Assembly: GCA_050012355.1 (NCBI GenBank)
Contig: JBEKHI010000395.1
Coordinates: 1 to 7,588 of the forward strand
Length of the DNA: 7,588 nucleotides
Origin: JBEKHI01 sp050012355
GTDB lineage: Bacteria > Actinomycetota > Actinomycetes > Streptosporangiales > Streptosporangiaceae
Direction: 5' to 3'
A program made the translations under genes and the position numbers. This document shows positions 4,754 through 7,588 of the stretch, piece after piece; position 1 is the first letter of the stretch; each line of letters begins with the position of its first letter. The notes under the pieces were generated by a model. The model worked only from the letters and a program-made list of their open reading frames with translations, was not told the origin of the DNA and made no database searches.

Positions 4754-6063
4754 ACCCCGATCAGCCACGCGAGGTCACCGACCTCCTCGAACCGAGCGGT
4801 GGGCTCCCTCCGGTGGTGAGCACGCCCGCCGCGCTGGCCGAGGCCATCGCCGCGCTGGCCGCCGGTCACGGGCCAGTGGCGATCGACGCGGAACGAGCGT
4901 CTGGATATCGCTACGGGCAACGCGCTTATCTTGTGCAGCTAAGGCGCCAGGGGGCCGGGACCGTGCTGATCGACCCGATCGCCTGCCCGGACCTGTCCGG
5001 CGTGGACGAGGCCCTCGCGGACGCGGAAGCTGTGCTCCACGCGGCGACCCAGGACCTGCCCTGCCTGGCTGAGGTGGGCTTCCGGCCGCGCTGGCTGTTC
5101 GACACCGAGCTCGCCGGGCGGCTGCTCGGCTATCCCCGGGTAGCGCTTGGAACGCTGACCGAGGAGGTGCTCGGGCTCCGGCTGGAGAAGGGGCACTCGG
5201 CCGCGGACTGGTCGGCCCGCCCGCTGCCCCCGGAGATGCTGCTCTACGCGGCGCTGGACGTCGAGGTGCTGATCGAGCTCCGTGACGAGCTGGCCATCCA
5301 GCTTGATGAGGCGGGTAAGGGCGACTGGGCGCGGCAGGAGTTCGACGCCATCATCCATGCTTCTCCCCCGCCGCCGCGGCCCGATCCGTGGCGGCGGACT
5401 TCGGGTATCCACCGGGTGCACTCGCGGCGCGGGCTCGGGGTGATCCGCGAGCTGTGGAACCTGCGGGACCAGATCGCCCAGGACCTCGACCTGTCCCCGC
5501 ACCGGGTGCTGGTCGATGTGGCGATCGTCGAGGCGGCGCGGACGATGCCGCTCACTCAGCCGCAGCTCGTCGCCATCAAGGGCTTCACCTCGCGCGTCGC
5601 CCGCCGGCACCTGCCGGAGTGGCTCGCCGCGATACGCCGGGCGAGGTCGCTGGACGAAGCCGAGCTGCCGGAGATCACCGGCATGCCAGCCGTCACCGGA
5701 CCGCCGCCCGCGCATCGCTGGTCCGAGCGCGACCCAGTGGCCGCGGCCCGGCTGGCCGCGACCCGAGACGCCATCTCGTCGCTGGCGCAGCAGCATTCGC
5801 TGCCCGCCGAGAACCTTATCCCGCCGGACGCGGTACGCAGGCTGAGCTGGGATCCGCCGGATCCGGCCGACGCCGAGGCCATCGCGGCAGCCCTCGCGGG
5901 CTACGGGGCGCGCCCGTGGCAGGCCGAGCTAGCCGCCGCCCCGATCGCGGACGCGCTCGGCCAGGCGGCGCCCGCCGAGACCGAGTCAGCCGAGGCCGGG
6001 CCAGCCGAGGCCGGGCCAGCCGAGGCCGGGCCAGCCGAGGCGGGGCACGAGGATCCCGGGTGA
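4750..6063 (+). CDS. rnd: RNase D-type 3'-5' exoribonuclease with HRDC domain
   Basis: A DEDDy-family exonuclease expected to trim 3' ends of structured RNAs such as tRNA precursors, in the cytosol. The 437 residues hold an exonuclease domain at about 20-190: ExoI VAIDAERASGYRYGQRAYLVQL with Asp46 and Glu48, ExoII HAATQDLPCL with Asp102, the FDTELAGRLLGYPRVALGTL segment, and ExoIII Tyr166-Ala-Ala-Leu-Asp170. An HRDC domain follows at about 226-298, then a C-terminal helical domain to about 395 as in actinobacterial homologues. All metal-binding residues are present. The tail (409-437) is an AEAGP repeat and looks disordered. GTG at 4750 overlaps the upstream TGA as GTGA, and no separate Shine-Dalgarno is seen, which fits coupling. 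Its own TGA overlaps the GTG of the DedA gene in the same way. In M. tuberculosis the next gene is dxs1; here dedA takes that place. Confidence 0.94.
   Translation: MNPDQPREVTDLLEPSGGLPPVVSTPAALAEAIAALAAGHGPVAIDAERASGYRYGQRAYLVQLRRQGAGTVLIDPIACPDLSGVDEALADAEAVLHAATQDLPCLAEVGFRPRWLFDTELAGRLLGYPRVALGTLTEEVLGLRLEKGHSAADWSARPLPPEMLLYAALDVEVLIELRDELAIQLDEAGKGDWARQEFDAIIHASPPPPRPDPWRRTSGIHRVHSRRGLGVIRELWNLRDQIAQDLDLSPHRVLVDVAIVEAARTMPLTQPQLVAIKGFTSRVARRHLPEWLAAIRRARSLDEAELPEITGMPAVTGPPPAHRWSERDPVAAARLAATRDAISSLAQQHSLPAENLIPPDAVRRLSWDPPDPADAEAIAAALAGYGARPWQAELAAAPIADALGQAAPAETESAEAGPAEAGPAEAGPAEAGHEDPG
5989..6048 (+). repeat. 15-bp tandem repeats encoding the AEAGP tail of RNase D
   Basis: GCCGAGGCCGGGCCA is repeated at 5989-6003, 6004-6018 and 6019-6033 without change, followed by a degenerate copy at 6034-6048. 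The unit is a multiple of three and gives AEAGP repeats in a likely unstructured tail. Identity at the DNA level suggests recent slippage rather than selected sequence. Confidence 0.9.
6049..6052 (+). promoter_or_regulatory. Shine-Dalgarno sequence deciding the dedA start
   Basis: GAGG ends 7 nt before the GTG at 6060. It lies inside the rnd coding sequence and supports this short start over the many open codons further upstream in the same frame. Confidence 0.75.
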
Positions 6064-6728
6064 TCGCGCTAGCAGCCGCGCATCCCCCGCTCCCCTCATT
6101 CCTGCAAAGCGTCGCCGGGCCGCTTGACCACTACGGCGTCTGGGCGATCGCGTTGCTGCTCCTGCTGGAGAACATCGGCATCCCCGTCATCCCAGGTGAG
6201 TTCGGCATGATCGCGGGCGCGATCTACGCCGGGGCTGGCCAGCTGAACGTGGTGGCGGTGGGCGTGACGGCGGTGATCGCCAGCTTCCTCGGCGCGGAGA
6301 TCGGCTACATCATCGGGCGGCTGGCCGGCCGCCGGGTCGTGCTCCGCTACGGCAAGTACGTCTTCCTCCGCGAACACCACATCGAACGGGCCGAACGCAC
6401 CGTGGACCGCTATGGCGGGCTCGTGGTGATCATCGCCCGGTTCATCGTGGGGCTGCGCGAGCTGAACGGCATCATCGCCGGCGTCACCGGGATGCGGTGG
6501 GTCACGTTCACGCTGTTCAACGCGATCAGCGCGGTCCTGTGGGTCGCCACCTGGGTGAGCCTCGGCTACCTGGCGGGCGACCACATCGAGGCGATCTATA
6601 CCGACGCCTCCCGCTACTCGCTTTACGTGCTGATCGCCCTGGTAGTCGCGCTAGCCGCGTACATCACCCGCCGGATGACGCGCGCCAAGCGCCCGGCCGA
6701 CAGCGAAGACACCGACACCGAGAGCTAA
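6060..6728 (+). CDS. DedA family membrane protein
   Basis: A 222-residue integral membrane protein of the DedA/SNARE-associated (VTT) family. Members are linked to lipid carrier recycling (undecaprenyl phosphate or phospholipid flipping) and membrane homeostasis; which substrate this one handles cannot be told. Visible features are the first hydrophobic segment (VWAIALLLLLENIG), the ENIGIPVIPGE motif at 37-47 with both conserved glutamates, GAEIGYIIGRLAGRR at 78-92, and the ARFIVGLRELNGIIAGVTGM region at 126-145. In that region Arg127 and Arg133 are the conserved arginines, and the common RFxPG proline is Val130. Next come FNAISAVLW and a last hydrophobic helix at about 186-202, with an acidic soluble tail. 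GTG at 6060 is chosen for its Shine-Dalgarno and its GTGA overlap with the rnd stop. The frame is open further upstream, but that stretch is a shadow of rnd. It is the last gene of the DUF3000-rnd-dedA operon and its stop overlaps that of mutT1. Confidence 0.93.
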   Translation: MIALAAAHPPLPSFLQSVAGPLDHYGVWAIALLLLLENIGIPVIPGEFGMIAGAIYAGAGQLNVVAVGVTAVIASFLGAEIGYIIGRLAGRRVVLRYGKYVFLREHHIERAERTVDRYGGLVVIIARFIVGLRELNGIIAGVTGMRWVTFTLFNAISAVLWVATWVSLGYLAGDHIEAIYTDASRYSLYVLIALVVALAAYITRRMTRAKRPADSEDTDTES

Positions 6729-7588
6729 AGCTCGTAGCGGTCGGCGCTCGTTAGCACGCCCTGGGCCAGGTTCAGCACCCAGAACCCGGACTTGGGCAGC
6801 GTCATGTCCGCTGGCGGGGTGCCGTCCGCGGCGCGGCTGACCTCGTCCACGATCTCGGGGACGTTCTCCCGGTGCACGGAGAGGACCGCCGGTTTGCCCG
6901 AGGCCACCAGGTCGTGGACGAAGGGCACGAGAAGACTAGCTCCCGCCGTTTTGGCCAAAGCATCGCTTACCTCAACCCCGGCGGCGGCCAGCGCCGCGTA
7001 CGGGCGGACACTGTCGACACAGCGCACCGCGGGTGAGCTGAGCACCCGCGCCGGGCCGGGCGCGAAGCAGGTCAGCAGGTCCGCGAGGACCTGCGCGTCG
7101 CGCGCGCCCGCCGGGTCGAGCGGCCGGTCCAGGTCATCGCCAGGCCAGTCCTTCTTCGAGCCCGCCGACGCGTGGCGGACCACGATCAGCGGCACCGTTT
7201 CCAGCGGCTTGTGCGCGAAGTCGCGCAGCACCGACATGTCGTGGTCGTAGCTGACCAGGTCGATCGCGTCCTCGACCGGCAGCCACTGCACCTGGTCGAC
7301 CTCTTCGTTGGGCACCGCGTCCGGGTCACCGGCGACCATGTGCCCGGCCCAGTAGTCGACCTCCTTCGTCATGTCATCACGCGCCAGGTACCGGCTGCCG
7401 CGCAGCCTGCGGCCAAGCACCACCTGGGAACCGGTCTCCTCGCGGACCTCGCGCACCGCGTTCAGCAGCATGTGCTCGCCTGGTTCCCGCTTGCCCTTCG
7501 GCAGCGTCCAGTCGTCGTACCGCGGGCGGTGCTCGAGTTGCACCTCGACCGCGCTCGGGCCTTGTCGCCAGACGACCGCACCCGCCGC
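6725..7588 (-). CDS. mutT1: MutT1-type Nudix hydrolase fused to histidine phosphatase domain, 5' end beyond the window
   Basis: An actinobacterial two-domain sanitation enzyme. Characterised mycobacterial MutT1 converts 8-oxo-(d)GTP to the diphosphate and also cleaves diadenosine polyphosphates. The frame is open to the right edge. The first visible residues, AAGAVVWRQ, are the usual start of the Nudix beta sheet, so only a few N-terminal residues should be missing. The Nudix box is complete: GKREPGEHMLLNAVREVREETGSQV fits Gx5Ex7REUxEExGU. It begins a few residues after RPRYDDWTLPKGK. The histidine phosphatase half starts at PLIVVRHASAGSKKDW with the catalytic RHA motif. It has SSPAVRCVDSVRPYA and a second His in AVLSVHRENVPEI. 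About 287 codons are present, close to the full family length of 300 or so. Its TAG (6725-6727) overlaps the dedA TAA on the other strand. In mycobacteria mutT1 lies by ppk; here it faces dedA. Confidence 0.94.
   Translation of the reverse strand, partial: AAGAVVWRQGPSAVEVQLEHRPRYDDWTLPKGKREPGEHMLLNAVREVREETGSQVVLGRRLRGSRYLARDDMTKEVDYWAGHMVAGDPDAVPNEEVDQVQWLPVEDAIDLVSYDHDMSVLRDFAHKPLETVPLIVVRHASAGSKKDWPGDDLDRPLDPAGARDAQVLADLLTCFAPGPARVLSSPAVRCVDSVRPYAALAAAGVEVSDALAKTAGASLLVPFVHDLVASGKPAVLSVHRENVPEIVDEVSRAADGTPPADMTLPKSGFWVLNLAQGVLTSADRYEL

Noticed and set aside
5388..6059. N-terminal extension of the DedA frame upstream of 6060
   Set aside because: The stretch is low-complexity Arg/Ala/Gly sequence antiphase to the well-supported RNase D. 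The GTG at 6060 has a good Shine-Dalgarno and starts at the usual place for DedA proteins.
1..7588. tRNA, rRNA or riboswitch genes
   Set aside because: I saw no tRNA-like T-loop (GTTCRANNC) with matching acceptor stem, no rRNA stretch and no riboswitch core in the gaps, all of which are short.

Overview
The window is chromosomal DNA from a high-GC actinobacterium. The evidence is the strong G/C bias, frequent GTG starts, the gene families (DUF3000, a MutT1-type Nudix plus histidine phosphatase fusion, DUF4349 lipoprotein, RNase D with HRDC) and the gene order. The hemY, hemE, DUF3000 and rnd genes keep the order and orientations I recall from Mycobacterium tuberculosis (Rv2677c, Rv2678c, Rv2680, Rv2681). 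The sequence alone does not fix the genus; a Streptosporangiales- or Streptomyces-like lineage is a guess.

Layout. 1-419 (-): N-terminal part of hemY (cgoX/hemG), running off the left edge. 506-1366 (+): DUF4349 lipoprotein, divergent from hemY. 1351-1534: a repeat-rich gap with short tandem repeats and a pair of palindromes. 1535-2548 (+): a protein with an AbiEi-like antitoxin/winged-helix N-terminus and a DUF559/Vsr-like nuclease-fold C-terminus. 2538-2653: a second copy of the palindrome pair, then four perfect 16-bp tandem repeats ending on the hemE stop codon. 2651-3697 (-): hemE. 3833-4030 (+): a small zinc-ribbon-like protein, divergent from hemE. 4121-4753, 4750-6063 and 6060-6728 (+): DUF3000, rnd and a DedA-family membrane protein, linked by two 4-bp start/stop overlaps. 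6725-7588 (-): mutT1, convergent with dedA, its 5' end beyond the right edge.

How the genes fit together. hemE makes coproporphyrinogen III, which HemY/CgoX oxidises in the coproporphyrin-dependent haem route typical of Actinobacteria. The two genes point the same way but are separated by 2.2 kb holding two opposite-strand genes. DUF3000, rnd and dedA look like one translationally coupled operon; their shared role is not evident. MutT1 cleans oxidised nucleotides.

The most unusual part is 1351-2653. A lone AbiEi/DUF559-type gene with relatively A/T-rich codon use is bracketed by two copies of a roughly 50-bp unit. Each unit holds two palindromes whose centres are exactly 31 nt apart. Different tandem repeats lie outside each unit and touch the stop codons of the neighbouring genes. 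It looks like a cassette inserted into the haem locus, or a gene lying among dispersed binding sites, possibly its own operators. Mobility and binding are inferences that need genome comparison and binding tests.
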